NCBI RefSeq assembly: GCF_000425405.1
Contig: NZ_AUDJ01000028.1
Location: 21,769 to 85,768, forward strand
Length of the DNA stretch: 64,000 bases
DNA from: Ferrimonas kyonanensis DSM 18153
GTDB taxonomy: Bacteria > Pseudomonadota > Gammaproteobacteria > Enterobacterales > Shewanellaceae
Reading direction: 5' to 3'
The notes beneath the pieces were generated by a model. It ran no database searches. It was not told the DNA's origin and saw only the letters and a list, made by a program, of their open reading frames with translations. Each line of letters opens with the position of its first letter. The stretch's first letter is position 1. Shown here in pieces: positions 8,805 through 18,147 of the stretch. Made by a program: the position numbers and the translations under genes.

Positions 8805-9266
8805 ATGAAAACCAATGCGCGCTCACTCAACAAGCAACAGGGACTGGCGGCCATCGAAGCGATGATCACCCTGCCGATCCTGTTTCTGTTCTTTTTTGCC
8901 ATCGGCGAACTGGGCCGGGTGATGTACCAGTACAACCAGTTGAACAGCATCGCCCGCAACGCCTGCCGCTACCTGATCAACAACGCCAAGCCCGGCACCA
9001 CCTCGCTGATCGATCTCACCGACGCGGTTCAGTCTCAGGCCAAGGACCTGGCGGTATATGGCACGACTGGCGGCAGCACCTCGCTGTTAAGCGGCTTTAG
9101 CGTCAATGACATCAGCATCTCGGTTCCCGCCGGAACCGATGTCATTACCGTCACCGCCACCTACAACTGGACGCCGATCTTTAACGGCAACCTGGCCGGC
9201 GACTATGGCACCACCGTCGATTACAGCTTTCCCCTGACGGCCACCATTTCGATGAGGGCACTATGA
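8805..9266 (+). CDS. tadE: TadE-like pseudopilin
   Basis: A 153-residue minor pilin-like protein. Its leader ends in QQG followed by LAAIEAMITLPILFLFFFAIGELGR, the TadE-family pattern of a processed leader with Glu at +5 and a hydrophobic helix. Two bases separate it from tadG, and its last four bases overlap the next gene (ATGA). It probably needs CpaA for maturation and helps pilus assembly. Confidence 0.88.
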   Translation: MKTNARSLNKQQGLAAIEAMITLPILFLFFFAIGELGRVMYQYNQLNSIARNACRYLINNAKPGTTSLIDLTDAVQSQAKDLAVYGTTGGSTSLLSGFSVNDISISVPAGTDVITVTATYNWTPIFNGNLAGDYGTTVDYSFPLTATISMRAL

Positions 9267-9730
9267 ATCACAAAAACCAACGAGGGGTCTATGCGGTAGA
9301 GTTCGCCATCGTTGCCACGGTGGTGTTTGTGATCATCTTTGCCTGTCTGGAGGTCTCCAGGCTGATGTTCGCCTACAACGTGTTGACCGAAGCCTCCCGA
9401 AGGGCGGCCCGTCTGGCCACCGTCTGTGCCCCCGACACCTCGGGCAACCCGGCGGCACCGGTAGCACTGCAATCCCTGGCCCTGTTTGACGGCGCCAACT
9501 TCGGCCCGGCCATCACCAATGCCAACCTGAACATTGAGTACCTGACCCTAGCTGGCGTCACCGCCACCTCCTTCTATGACATCGCTCTGGTCAGGGCCTC
9601 GATCACCAACTACCAGCACACCTTCGTGGTACCCGGCATCACCCTGCAGATTAACTCTCCGGACTTTGTCACCACCCTGCCCAGAGAAAGCCTGGGTGCC
9701 ACACGATTTGGGACAACCGTATGCATTTAA
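9263..9730 (+). CDS. tadF: TadF/TadE-like pseudopilin
   Basis: A 155-residue pilin-like protein starting MNHKNQRG|VYAVEFAIVATVVFVIIFA, a TadE/TadF-type cleavage site with Glu at +5. It is translationally coupled to tadE by a four-base overlap. The second pseudopilin of Tad loci is conventionally called TadF, and the name is used here by position and motif. Two cysteines lie in the periplasmic part. Confidence 0.83.
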   Translation: MNHKNQRGVYAVEFAIVATVVFVIIFACLEVSRLMFAYNVLTEASRRAARLATVCAPDTSGNPAAPVALQSLALFDGANFGPAITNANLNIEYLTLAGVTATSFYDIALVRASITNYQHTFVVPGITLQINSPDFVTTLPRESLGATRFGTTVCI

Positions 9731-9752
9731 ATACCCATAAGGAGTGACCAGT

Positions 9753-10997
9753 ATGGACAAATCCAACACTCCGCTGGCTCAGGAACAGTGGCAGGACACC
9801 CAAACCCAATCCATTAAGCCTGCCCGGCCTAAAGCGCTGCCAGTGCCCATGAGTGCACTGCTGGTGGCTGCCAACCTCACCGATCAAACCGCACTGGTGG
9901 AGGTGTTGCGCTCCACCCCTAACCTGCAGCTGGACTCTCTGCCAATCAACCAGATCAATACCGATCTGCTGGCCGCTACTCAGTTGTTGATCCTGCTGGT
10001 TCCCAACGACCCCAAGCAGGCCACCACCCTGATTCAGAGCTTTGCCGGCAAAAGCAAAAACATGATCATCCTGGGTAAAGAAGCCTCGCCGGAGGTGCTG
10101 CGCATCGCCATGCAATCCGGCGCCAACGACTTCATTCCCATCGAGTCCTCCCCGCAGGAACTGACCACAGCGATTCATAAAATTGCGCAAGAGCTGGCCC
10201 ATTCCATGCGCTTGGCTCCGGTCATCGCCGTGGTCAACGCCAAAGGCGGTGCCGGCGCCAGTTTCATTAGCACCTCCCTGGCCGACGAATTCGCTCAGCG
10301 CGACAAGAAAACCAACGTCGCTCTGCTCGATGGCGATCACCTCAACGGCAACCAGATGCTGCTGCTGGACACCAAGCCTCAGTACTTTTTTCATGACGCC
10401 CTGTCTCAAGTAGAGCAACTGGATGACACCGCCATTACCGGCCTGATGAGCCAGATAGACAACATTCACCTGCTGCCGGCGCTGCCATTCAGTCAACTGG
10501 ACAATCAATGTTTTCAGTTTGAACACCTGCCGACCCTGCTGTTTAAGGTGCGTACCCACTACCAGTCGGTCACCGTGGATCTGTCCCGGGGACCGGACAA
10601 CTGGTCGCTGCCGCTGCTAGTGGACGCCCAGCACGTTCTGGTGGTGATACAGGACAGCATCGCCTGCCTGCGAGATGCCGCCGCGGCCATTCGCTACTTC
10701 ACCCTGCAGCTGGGCATTCCGCAGAACCGTCTGCACATCATCTTCAACCGCTACACCCCCAACCGCAGCCAAATCACCGTGGCCGACGTTAAAGAGACCG
10801 TCGGCGTGGACTCGGTATTCACCGTTCGCAACGACTACAAACGCGTCAGTTGCTGTGTGGACGAAGGCAAACGTCTGTCTGAATTCGCCGCCAAAGAAGC
10901 GATCACCAAAGACATCCGCAAGATCTGCGATGACCTTGTCCCGAACGAGGGAGAGCAGCATCAGACCGGAATCTGGGCCAAACTCTGGAGAAAATAA
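9753..10997 (+). CDS. cpaE: CpaE/TadZ pilus localisation ATPase-like protein
   Basis: A 414-residue protein with an N-terminal receiver-like domain (about 25-130) and a C-terminal MinD/ParA-like domain. The deviant Walker A is NAKGGAGAS (162-170), which lacks the usual lysine before the terminal Ser/Thr. Altered Walker motifs are common in TadZ/CpaE. The family directs the Tad machine to its cellular site. The ATG at 9753 has AAGGAG eight bases upstream; an in-frame GTG at 9744 sits inside that ribosome site. Confidence 0.88.
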   Translation: MDKSNTPLAQEQWQDTQTQSIKPARPKALPVPMSALLVAANLTDQTALVEVLRSTPNLQLDSLPINQINTDLLAATQLLILLVPNDPKQATTLIQSFAGKSKNMIILGKEASPEVLRIAMQSGANDFIPIESSPQELTTAIHKIAQELAHSMRLAPVIAVVNAKGGAGASFISTSLADEFAQRDKKTNVALLDGDHLNGNQMLLLDTKPQYFFHDALSQVEQLDDTAITGLMSQIDNIHLLPALPFSQLDNQCFQFEHLPTLLFKVRTHYQSVTVDLSRGPDNWSLPLLVDAQHVLVVIQDSIACLRDAAAAIRYFTLQLGIPQNRLHIIFNRYTPNRSQITVADVKETVGVDSVFTVRNDYKRVSCCVDEGKRLSEFAAKEAITKDIRKICDDLVPNEGEQHQTGIWAKLWRK

Positions 10998-11000
10998 GCT

Positions 11001-12317
11001 ATGGACGCCTCACAAGACATCAGTAACAAGCTGCTTAATGAGCAGGAAAACATCATTAAGAAGGAGCTGCACGACCGCCTGATGCAACTGCTGGACGTAT
11101 CCCGTCTGGAGTCCATCAGCGAGACCGAGGCCCGTCAGCAGATCTCCAAGATCTGCAATGAGATTCTGTATGAAAATCCGCGCCCCATTAACCTCAGTTC
11201 GCGGGAAAAGATCATTAAGCAGATCAACGATGAAGTGATGGGACTGGGCCCTCTGGAGACCCTGCTCGAAGATCCCACCATCTCAGACATCCTGATCAAC
11301 AACTTCAACAACATCTTTGTCGAGCGCTTCGGTAAACTGGAACAGGTGCCGATGCAGTTTAATGACAACCAGCACCTGCTCAATACCATCGACAAAATTG
11401 TCTCCGGCGTCGGCCGGCGGGTGGATGAATCCAGCCCCATGGTGGACGCCCGCCTCAAAGACGGTTCCCGGGTCAACGCCATCATTCCGCCCTTGGCCCT
11501 GGATGGCCCCAGCATGTCCATTCGTCGCTTCACCGTCGATAAACTCACCGCCGAGCAGTTGGTGCAATTCGGCTCCATGACCCAACAGATGTCTGACGTG
11601 CTCAATGGCACCGTGCTGGGCAAACTCAATATCTTGGTCTCCGGCGGTACCGGCAGCGGTAAAACCACCCTGCTCAACATCCTGTCCGGCTACATTCCCG
11701 ACGATGAGCGCATCATCACCATCGAGGACTCGGCAGAGCTGCAGATTCAACAGCCACACCTGGTCCGCCTGGAAACCCGTCCCGCCAACCTCGAAGGACG
11801 GGGAGAGGTCTCCCAGCGCGAACTGGTGAAAAACTCCCTGCGCATGCGCCCGGATCGCATCGTCGTCGGCGAGGTCCGGGGCGCCGAAGCCATGGACATG
11901 CTCACCGCCATGAACACCGGCCACGAAGGCTCACTGACCACCTTGCACGCCAACTCTGCCCGCGACGCCCTGAGCCGACTTGAAAACATGGTGTGCATGG
12001 CCGGGTTCGACGTGCCGGTAAAGAACATCCGTACTCAGATCGCCTCGGCCATCGACCTGGTGGTGCAGTTGGAGCGGCAGGAAGACGGCCGCCGGCGCAT
12101 CGTCAGCATTACCGAGATCAATGGCATGGAAGGTGATGTCATCACCATGTCGGAGATCTTCAGCTTCCAGCGCCAGGGACGTAACGAGCAGGGACAGATT
12201 CAGGGGAATTACCGAGCCAGCGGCGTGATTCCACACTTCCATGACGAATTGAACAAGAAAGGCATTGTGCTGCCGTTTGAGCTGTTTGGCGTCGATAACA
12301 ACATGGACATCATGTAG
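11001..12317 (+). CDS. cpaF: Tad secretion ATPase CpaF/TadA
   Basis: A 438-residue type II/IV secretion ATPase that powers Flp pilus polymerisation. It has an N-terminal helical domain, Walker A GGTGSGKTT (from residue 215), an Asp box (IITIEDSAELQI), and Walker B and His boxes (RIVVGEVRGAEAMDML, GHEGSLTTLHANS). It starts 3 bases after cpaE with a GGAGA ribosome site. Confidence 0.95.
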   Translation: MDASQDISNKLLNEQENIIKKELHDRLMQLLDVSRLESISETEARQQISKICNEILYENPRPINLSSREKIIKQINDEVMGLGPLETLLEDPTISDILINNFNNIFVERFGKLEQVPMQFNDNQHLLNTIDKIVSGVGRRVDESSPMVDARLKDGSRVNAIIPPLALDGPSMSIRRFTVDKLTAEQLVQFGSMTQQMSDVLNGTVLGKLNILVSGGTGSGKTTLLNILSGYIPDDERIITIEDSAELQIQQPHLVRLETRPANLEGRGEVSQRELVKNSLRMRPDRIVVGEVRGAEAMDMLTAMNTGHEGSLTTLHANSARDALSRLENMVCMAGFDVPVKNIRTQIASAIDLVVQLERQEDGRRRIVSITEINGMEGDVITMSEIFSFQRQGRNEQGQIQGNYRASGVIPHFHDELNKKGIVLPFELFGVDNNMDIM

Positions 12318-12328
12318 GAGAGGCGGTC

Positions 12329-13303
12329 ATGAGCATTCAAGTCATCTTTCTGGGCTGCGTTTTCGCTGCGGTGCTATTGCTGTCTCAGGCTCTGTTTTTA
12401 CCGGTCTACCGACCTCAGCGGGGCGATACCCGAGTCATCAAAGACCGCCTCAAGCAGTTGGCCAAAGAGCGGGGTGACAGTGCCGACGACGTTTCGTTGC
12501 TACGCCGTAACCGGCTGCAGAAAGCCTCCTCGCTGGGACGCAGCATGGAGCAGTTCCCTTTTATTCAGAACCTGTCCTTTAAGCTGGAGCAATCCGGGTC
12601 TCGCTACTTGGGACACCAATACCTGATGATGGCCCTGTTTACCGCCACGGTGTTTACCCTGGTGTGCTGGTTCCTTTCCAAAGACTGGCTGTTCTGTGCG
12701 CTGGCGTTTCTGCTGACCCTGACCCTGTTTCACTTCAAGCTGTCGCGGGATTTTGACAAACGCATGGAGACCATTGAAGAGCAGTTTCCCGAAGCCCTGG
12801 ACATTCTTCGGCGGGGTCTGCAGGCCGGTTACGCCTTCTCCGACTCGGTCAAGCTGACCTACGAGGAGATGGAAGGGCCGCTGGCATTTGAGTTCCGGCT
12901 GATGTTTGCCGACATCAACTACGGCAAAGACACCAAGCGGGCGCTGCTGCGATTTATCGAGCGGGTGCCGTCGGTATCGGCCATGGCTTTCTCCTCGGCG
13001 GTACAGGTGCAGAAAGAGACCGGCGGCAACCTGGCCGAGAACATGAAAAACCTGTCCCGGGTCATTCGCCAGCGGTTCACCTTTAAACGCAAAGTAAAAT
13101 CCATGTCGGCCGAAGGCCGAATGTCCGCCTGGGTACTGGTACTGATGCCTCTGGGGCTGTTCGCGTTCCTGTTTCTGACCTCCCCCAGCTACGCCCGCGA
13201 ATTGACCGACAGTGAATCGGGCAACGATCTGCTGATGTACGGCGCCATCGGCATGATGATTGGCACCTATTGGATTGGCCGCTTGATTCGAATCGAGGTG
13301 TAA
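12329..13303 (+). CDS. tadB: Tad inner-membrane platform protein TadB
   Basis: A 324-residue membrane protein of the GspF/T2SSF family. It has an N-terminal transmembrane helix, a pair of helices around 95-130 and two C-terminal helices. The cytoplasmic T2SSF domain is visible (EEQFPEALDILRRGLQAGYAF ... GGNLAENMKNLSRVIRQR). It forms the polytopic platform together with TadC. Confidence 0.92.
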   Translation: MSIQVIFLGCVFAAVLLLSQALFLPVYRPQRGDTRVIKDRLKQLAKERGDSADDVSLLRRNRLQKASSLGRSMEQFPFIQNLSFKLEQSGSRYLGHQYLMMALFTATVFTLVCWFLSKDWLFCALAFLLTLTLFHFKLSRDFDKRMETIEEQFPEALDILRRGLQAGYAFSDSVKLTYEEMEGPLAFEFRLMFADINYGKDTKRALLRFIERVPSVSAMAFSSAVQVQKETGGNLAENMKNLSRVIRQRFTFKRKVKSMSAEGRMSAWVLVLMPLGLFAFLFLTSPSYARELTDSESGNDLLMYGAIGMMIGTYWIGRLIRIEV

Positions 13304-13305
13304 CC

Positions 13306-14283
13306 ATGGACTATCTCTTAAGCCTCCTCAACCAGCTGCTGCAAAATCAGACCTACTCGGTCTACGTGGTCTACCTGATTGCCGCCGGCGCCGGGGTTAC
13401 CCTGGCCATCGGTGTCGGACTGTTGTTCAGCGGCCTGTACTCCCCTGCCCGTCAACGGCTGGCCCACCTCAAAGCCACCGAGGGCAACGCCGCACAACTG
13501 CATGACGACTTCGACGATTCCCTGGAGCATGGCCTGCACCATAAGAAGCATCAAAAGCTGATTGGCCGCTTTGCCTTTGGCAACGAAGACACTCGAAAAC
13601 GACTGATTCACTCAGGCTTCCACTCCAATAACGCCCTGGCCGTCTACAACGGCTGCCGCATCCTGGTGTTCGCCGCCGCCATTGCCGGCTGCATGTATAT
13701 GCTGCGAACCTTCACCAACACTTCAGGCACCGTCTTGTTCTATGGCATGGCGGTGATCCTGGGCGTGGCCTTTGTGCTGCCCAGCTTCATCCTCGACACC
13801 CTGGCCGACAAGCGAATGCGCAAGATGCGGGTCGGTTTTCCCGACGCCCTGGACCTGTTGGTGGTGTGCTGTGAGGCCGGCCTGGGGCTGCTGGCGGCGC
13901 TGAACCGGGTGGCCGCCGAGATTCGCCTCAGTCATTTCGAGTTGGCCGAAGAGTTGCAGTTGGTGTGCCAGAAGAACCGGGCCGGATTGCCCATGAACGT
14001 GGCGCTGCAAGAGTTTGCCGATCGCACCGGGCTGGAAGACATTCGCGGACTCAACGGCTCCATTACCCAGTCGATGCGCCTGGGTACCGGCATCGCCGAA
14101 ACCCTGCGAGTCTACTCCGAAGAGTACCGGGAAAAACGGATTCAGGCCGCCGAGGAGATGGCCGGGAAACTGGGGGTCAAGATGATGTTCCCGATGATCT
14201 TCTGCATCTGGCCATCGTTCTTTATTGTCGCCATCGGACCGGCGATGCTGAAATTGGCCGAAGTATGGGATGTCGCCTTCTAA
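13306..14283 (+). CDS. tadC: Tad inner-membrane platform protein TadC
   Basis: A 325-residue GspF-type platform protein, partner of TadB. It contains FPDALDLLVVCCEAGLGLLAALNR and the C-terminal AEEMAGKLGVKMMFPMIFCIWPSFF. The ATG at 13306 lies just after the tadB stop, with GAGGTG as the ribosome site. An in-frame ATG at 13270 would overlap the 3' end of tadB. Confidence 0.92.
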   Translation: MDYLLSLLNQLLQNQTYSVYVVYLIAAGAGVTLAIGVGLLFSGLYSPARQRLAHLKATEGNAAQLHDDFDDSLEHGLHHKKHQKLIGRFAFGNEDTRKRLIHSGFHSNNALAVYNGCRILVFAAAIAGCMYMLRTFTNTSGTVLFYGMAVILGVAFVLPSFILDTLADKRMRKMRVGFPDALDLLVVCCEAGLGLLAALNRVAAEIRLSHFELAEELQLVCQKNRAGLPMNVALQEFADRTGLEDIRGLNGSITQSMRLGTGIAETLRVYSEEYREKRIQAAEEMAGKLGVKMMFPMIFCIWPSFFIVAIGPAMLKLAEVWDVAF

Positions 14284-14309
14284 ATTTGCGTCTTCAACAA
14301 GGAATAATC

Positions 14310-15350
14310 ATGACCAATAAGCTTATCTCAGCCCTGTTGACCGTCATTGTCACCTTGCAGCTCAGTGGCTGCGCCTCGGCTCCGGAGCCACCGGCGTACG
14401 AGCCCCCGGACATCAATAACCTGCTTGGCCAGGCGCAGGCGGCGCAAAAACGCGGCCAGTACGATGCCGCCCTCAAACATTACCTGGAAGCACTGGAACA
14501 GCAGCCCGGCGATGCCGACATTCTGTTTCACATTGGCCAGGTCCAGACCCAGCTCGGCAACACCGAGTACGCCTTGCGGGCGTTTCAGGACGTGCTTAAA
14601 AAGGAGCCCGATAACATCGAGGCCCTGACCGCCCTGGCACTGCATAAGCTCAAGGCCGGTGAGAACCAGCAAGCCCGCACCTACCTGACCAAAGCCAAAA
14701 ACCTCGACCAGCAGCGACTCCTCAGCGCCAACCATCAGGTTCTGGTGGGAGACGGAGACGAGCAGGCGCTGCAGCCACTGGATAAGACCTCCCCGCTGCG
14801 ATGCTACAACGCCCTGGGGATCCTGCATGACCTCAGCGGCGAATACGCACAGGCGAGAGAGATGTACCAGCTGGTGCTGGCCCGGGCTCCGGGCGCCGCC
14901 AATGTCCTCACCAACCTGGGCTACTCCTACTACCTGGACGGCGACCTCAGGCAAGCGGAGATCCACCTGAGGCAAGCGGTTCAAAAGCAACCCGACTTTA
15001 AACGGGCCTGGACCAACCTGGGGCTGGTGTACGCCCGAATGAAGCACTACAAACGGGCCCTGGTATCACTGAAACAGGTCATGCCAGAAGCCGACGCCCT
15101 CAACGATCTGGGTTACTTTGCCATGCTGGAAGGCCGCTACGCCGACGCCAAAGAGCTGTTCTGGCGGGCCATCGACGCTTCCCCCATCTACTTCGCCAAG
15201 GCTCAGGACAACCTGGAGAAACTGCAGGAGATGCAAGGCAAGAGCGTCACCGCTCACTCCAGCTACCGCCCAATGCCTCTGCTCATGGAAGCGAACTACA
15301 AAGCCGAAGTAAGCAACTCTGTAACCGCAGAGATTGCAGGGGAAAATTGA
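14310..15350 (+). CDS. tadD: TadD lipoprotein with TPR repeats
   Basis: A 346-residue lipoprotein (lipobox LQLSGC) made largely of tetratricopeptide repeats (for example QYDAALKHYLEALEQQPGDADILFHIGQV). TadD proteins are outer-membrane-associated pilot proteins of the Tad secretin. Start ATG 14310 has AAGGAA upstream. It is the last gene of the locus and is followed by a GC-rich hairpin. Confidence 0.9.
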   Translation: MTNKLISALLTVIVTLQLSGCASAPEPPAYEPPDINNLLGQAQAAQKRGQYDAALKHYLEALEQQPGDADILFHIGQVQTQLGNTEYALRAFQDVLKKEPDNIEALTALALHKLKAGENQQARTYLTKAKNLDQQRLLSANHQVLVGDGDEQALQPLDKTSPLRCYNALGILHDLSGEYAQAREMYQLVLARAPGAANVLTNLGYSYYLDGDLRQAEIHLRQAVQKQPDFKRAWTNLGLVYARMKHYKRALVSLKQVMPEADALNDLGYFAMLEGRYADAKELFWRAIDASPIYFAKAQDNLEKLQEMQGKSVTAHSSYRPMPLLMEANYKAEVSNSVTAEIAGEN

Positions 15351-15355
15351 TAGCG

Positions 15356-15377
15356 GCCCCGCCAGCACTGGCGGGGC
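15356..15377 (+). terminator. GC-rich hairpin after tadD
   Basis: Inverted repeat GCCCCGCCA / TGGCGGGGC with a 4-base loop, just after the tadD stop. No T-run follows, so it is a candidate terminator or 3'-end stabiliser. Confidence 0.5.
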
Positions 15378-15486
15378 AATGAGCTAAATTCATGATCCGA
15401 GAATTGAATCCGGGATACGGCCTTTACTCTGGCACAGTGAGCACTGATAATCAGACGGATTTCACTCACAAAACTAGGATCGCTCT

Positions 15487-15786
15487 ATGTGGTATATGAT
15501 CTACTCCGAAGACGTGGAAAACAGCCTGCCGATGCGCAAAACCTCGCGTCCCGCTCACCTGGCACGACTGCAGCAACTGAAAGAGGAAGGCCGCCTGTTC
15601 GCCGCCGGCCCGCTGCCCGCCATCGACAGTGACGATCCAGGCGAAGCAGGCTTTACCGGCTCACTGGTTATTGCCGACTTCGACTCTCTGGCCGACGCTC
15701 AAAGCTGGGCCGATGCCGACCCGTACATCGAAGCCGGCGTCTACGCCAACTCCACCATCAAGCCCTACAAGCTGGTTCTTCCCTAA
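15487..15786 (+). CDS. yciI: YciI family protein
   Basis: A 99-residue protein matching the YciI family along its whole length: [14 protein letters not shown], the conserved [19 protein letters not shown], and the central Asp/Ser of [15 protein letters not shown]. The family has a ferredoxin-like fold; its biochemical role is not established. It lies 17 bases upstream of xthA and is probably co-transcribed. Confidence 0.9.
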   Translation: MWYMIYSEDVENSLPMRKTSRPAHLARLQQLKEEGRLFAAGPLPAIDSDDPGEAGFTGSLVIADFDSLADAQSWADADPYIEAGVYANSTIKPYKLVLP

Positions 15787-15803
15787 CCCATTAAGGTGAC
15801 GCT

Positions 15804-16619
15804 ATGAAGTTTGTGTCATTCAACATCAATGGCATACGCGCTCGCCTGCATCAACTGCAAGCCCTGATCGACGTCCACCAACCGGACGTCATCGGCTTGC
15901 AGGAGATCAAAGTCGATGATCCACAGTTTCCGCTGGAAGCGGTACAGGCCATGGGTTATCACGTCGAGCACCATGGACAGAAAGGACACTATGGTGTGGC
16001 GCTGTTGACCAAACAGCCACCTAAGGACGTCCAGAAAGGCTGGCTGACCGATGATGAAGACGCGCAAAAGCGGATGATCATGGTCACCATTGACGATGAC
16101 GATGGCAGCCCCATTCGAATCCTCAACGGCTACTTCCCTCAGGGGGAGAACCGCAGCCACGAAACCAAGTTTCCCGCCAAGCAGAAGTTCTATGCCGATC
16201 TGATGAGCCACCTGGACTCCCACCACTCGCCGGACGACAAACTGGTGGTGATGGGCGACATCAACATCAGCCCGACCGATTTGGACATCGGCATCGGTGA
16301 AGCCAATGCCAAACGCTGGCTCAAAACCGGCAAGTGCTCATTTCTTCCCGAAGAACGAGAATGGCTAGATAAATTAGTTAGTTGGGGATTAACAGACAGT
16401 TTCAGATATTTAAATCCTGAAATTTGCGATCGCTATAGTTGGTTTGATTATCGCTCTAAAGGCTTCAATGATAATAGAGGGTTGCGAATAGATGTCATTC
16501 TGACAACCAAATCGTTATCGGAAAGGCTATTAGAGTCGGATGTGGATTATGATTTGAGAGGTATAGAGAAACCGTCTGATCACGCGCCCATCTGGACGAC
16601 AATTAGCAGCAAAACTTAA
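15804..16619 (+). CDS. xthA: Exodeoxyribonuclease III
   Basis: A 271-residue 3'-5' exonuclease and AP endonuclease of base-excision repair. The active-site pattern is intact: Asn7 ([10 protein letters not shown]), Glu34 (GLQEIK), [13 protein letters not shown] and the C-terminal SDHAPIW. The length equals the E. coli enzyme within a few residues. The last ~270 bases (from about 16,347) switch to AT-rich codons (TTA, AGA, ATA) unlike the first two thirds. The gene therefore looks mosaic although the protein is complete. Confidence 0.95.
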   Translation: MKFVSFNINGIRARLHQLQALIDVHQPDVIGLQEIKVDDPQFPLEAVQAMGYHVEHHGQKGHYGVALLTKQPPKDVQKGWLTDDEDAQKRMIMVTIDDDDGSPIRILNGYFPQGENRSHETKFPAKQKFYADLMSHLDSHHSPDDKLVVMGDINISPTDLDIGIGEANAKRWLKTGKCSFLPEEREWLDKLVSWGLTDSFRYLNPEICDRYSWFDYRSKGFNDNRGLRIDVILTTKSLSERLLESDVDYDLRGIEKPSDHAPIWTTISSKT

Positions 16620-16948
16620 CCAGAACTGAACCAATCCCCGCCATATCGACGGAGTCTATCACTAGATAAACTCCGCTTATTCTTGCAAATACACCTCTCA
16701 GCCTTTTATTAGAGTAGTTATTCAACCCTTTACACAGTTATCGGGTTGTAAATAAAACGTCCGAATGAAGTTTTAATTATGCAGTTTTTTCAGTCGCAAT
16801 GTATTCGAGATCAAATTTTCATTTTTTAAAACTGGCTATCGAACATATCTGCTGATATCAATACGCATGAAACACTCAATTGATCGCGATTTTAATTATA
16901 AGAATGCGTCGATCACCAAAGAGCCTTGACCAGAGGAAACAAAAAATA
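16620..16948. other. AT-rich intergenic region
   Basis: No gene is visible. The first part has an imperfect hairpin (CGGAGT at 16650-16655 with ACTCCG at 16670-16675) followed by CTTATTCTTG, a likely xthA terminator. The rest is AT-rich, continuing the composition of the xthA 3' end, and should contain the promoter of the regulator at 16949. Confidence 0.5.
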
Positions 16949-17275
16949 ATGGCACAAGCTCAATTGTCCAAACTGATGGATGCCGTAGAGATTTTTAGAG
17001 ACGTCTACTCTGAGATTCCCCCTCAGACTTGCCTGATGTTCATGCAGGTGTGTCAAGAGGAAGGGTGCTCCATCAAAGATCTGCAGGAACGCTTCGAGAT
17101 GTCCCAGGCCAGCGCCAGTCGTAATGCCCGTCTGTTATCAGACCGCGTGCACTCCGGCCGCCAAGGACTGGGATTGGTCGAGTTGCGCATCGACGAACAA
17201 GACTACCGTATCAAACGCGCCTACCTGACCGAAAAAGGCCGGGAAATTCGCGACCGCCTCACCAGCATTGCCTAA
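16949..17275 (+). CDS. Small winged-helix regulator, MarR-like
   Basis: A 108-residue protein with a predicted winged helix: EIPPQTCLMFMQVCQEEGCSI, then the recognition helix region DLQERFEMSQASASRNARLL, then a wing and YLTEKGREIRDRL. It resembles short MarR-type DNA-binding proteins but lacks their flanking dimerisation helices. Start ATG 16949 is preferred (AGAGGAA upstream) to an AT-rich extension beginning at 16880. It stands alone, followed by two hairpins. The target is unknown. Confidence 0.7.
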   Translation: MAQAQLSKLMDAVEIFRDVYSEIPPQTCLMFMQVCQEEGCSIKDLQERFEMSQASASRNARLLSDRVHSGRQGLGLVELRIDEQDYRIKRAYLTEKGREIRDRLTSIA

Positions 17276-17304
17276 CCGCAATGTGGCCTGTGTGCTAACA
17301 CTCT

Positions 17305-17322
17305 GGTGCCCGTCAGGGCACC
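17305..17322 (+). terminator. Hairpin downstream of the small regulator
   Basis: GGTGCCC / GGGCACC inverted repeat with a GTCA loop, 30 bases after the stop codon and just before a second, stronger terminator. Confidence 0.45.
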
Positions 17323-17331
17323 CACCCTACT

Positions 17332-17362
17332 AACATGCCACCGCTTGCGGTGGCATGTTTTT
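17332..17362 (+). terminator. Rho-independent terminator
   Basis: Stem AACATGCCACCGC / GCGGTGGCATGTT followed by TTTTTAT. It ends the transcript of the regulator at 16949. The following ~200 bases up to 17570 hold no visible gene and should carry the promoter of the GcvR-like gene. Confidence 0.85.
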
Positions 17363-17570
17363 ATCTGCCCTTTCGACGCCATTGATTAATCTGGATCAGC
17401 GGTGGCCTCATCAGACCTGCTACAGTGATAGGAGCAGACTCCGGATTCAGCGCTCAACCTGACTCCGGTTAGGCTCGCAGCACCCATAACAATAAGGCGC
17501 AGGAACGCCTCTTTCGCACCGTGTCAGGCGACCTGCAGTCCCTCAGACCCTTCAGGGTAAGGAGTAGCGG

Positions 17571-18068
17571 ATGAAGATACGCACCATCGCCACCGTCACC
17601 GGCGCCGACCGCTCCGGTCTGCTCAAGCAACTGGCCGGATTCACTCATGAGTTGGAAGGCAAATGGCTCAGCAGTAAGGTGATCCACCTGGCCGGCCAAA
17701 CCGCCATTTTGCTGGAGATTGAACTGCCGGAACACAACCTGGACGCCCTTCAGCGCCAGTTCAGCGCTCATCCCGACATCACCAGTCAGTTCACGCCTCC
17801 AGCCAGCCGCAACGATGCCCGGTTTACCCTGGCATTGCAGGTCGATGCCGATGACCGCGCCGGGCTGATTCACGACATTACCGGCGCCATTCATGAGATG
17901 GACATCAACATCGTCAACTTTGACAGCCTCAGGCTGACGGCAGCGGATCTGGGCCGTACCGTCTTTACCGCCACCCTGGAGCTCAGTGCCCCGACTCAGA
18001 TTGAATCCAAGGTGTTGGTCGAGAAACTCGAAGCCCTACCGGGCAACGTGCGGGCCGAGGCAGCCTAA
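17571..18068 (+). CDS. GcvR-like ACT-domain regulator
   Basis: A 165-residue protein of two tandem ACT domains, starting IRTIATVTGADRSGLLKQLAG and DARFTLALQVDADDRAGLIHDITGAIHE. The layout matches the glycine cleavage repressor GcvR, which binds the activator GcvA rather than DNA. No gcv gene is adjacent, so the specific partner is uncertain. A bidirectional terminator separates it from the convergent transporter. Confidence 0.8.
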   Translation: MKIRTIATVTGADRSGLLKQLAGFTHELEGKWLSSKVIHLAGQTAILLEIELPEHNLDALQRQFSAHPDITSQFTPPASRNDARFTLALQVDADDRAGLIHDITGAIHEMDINIVNFDSLRLTAADLGRTVFTATLELSAPTQIESKVLVEKLEALPGNVRAEAA

Positions 18069-18098
18069 ACACCTCACACAGCCAAACCGCAGCCATAA

Positions 18099-18126
18099 AA
18101 AAACGCAGCCAGCTGGCTGCGTTTTT
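18099..18126. terminator. Bidirectional terminator
   Basis: A perfect 28-base palindrome, AAAAACGCAGCCAG / CTGGCTGCGTTTTT, between two convergent genes. The A-run and T-run on the two sides serve both directions. Confidence 0.88.
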
Positions 18127-18147
18127 GTCTGTGGGGCGAAAGCCGGG

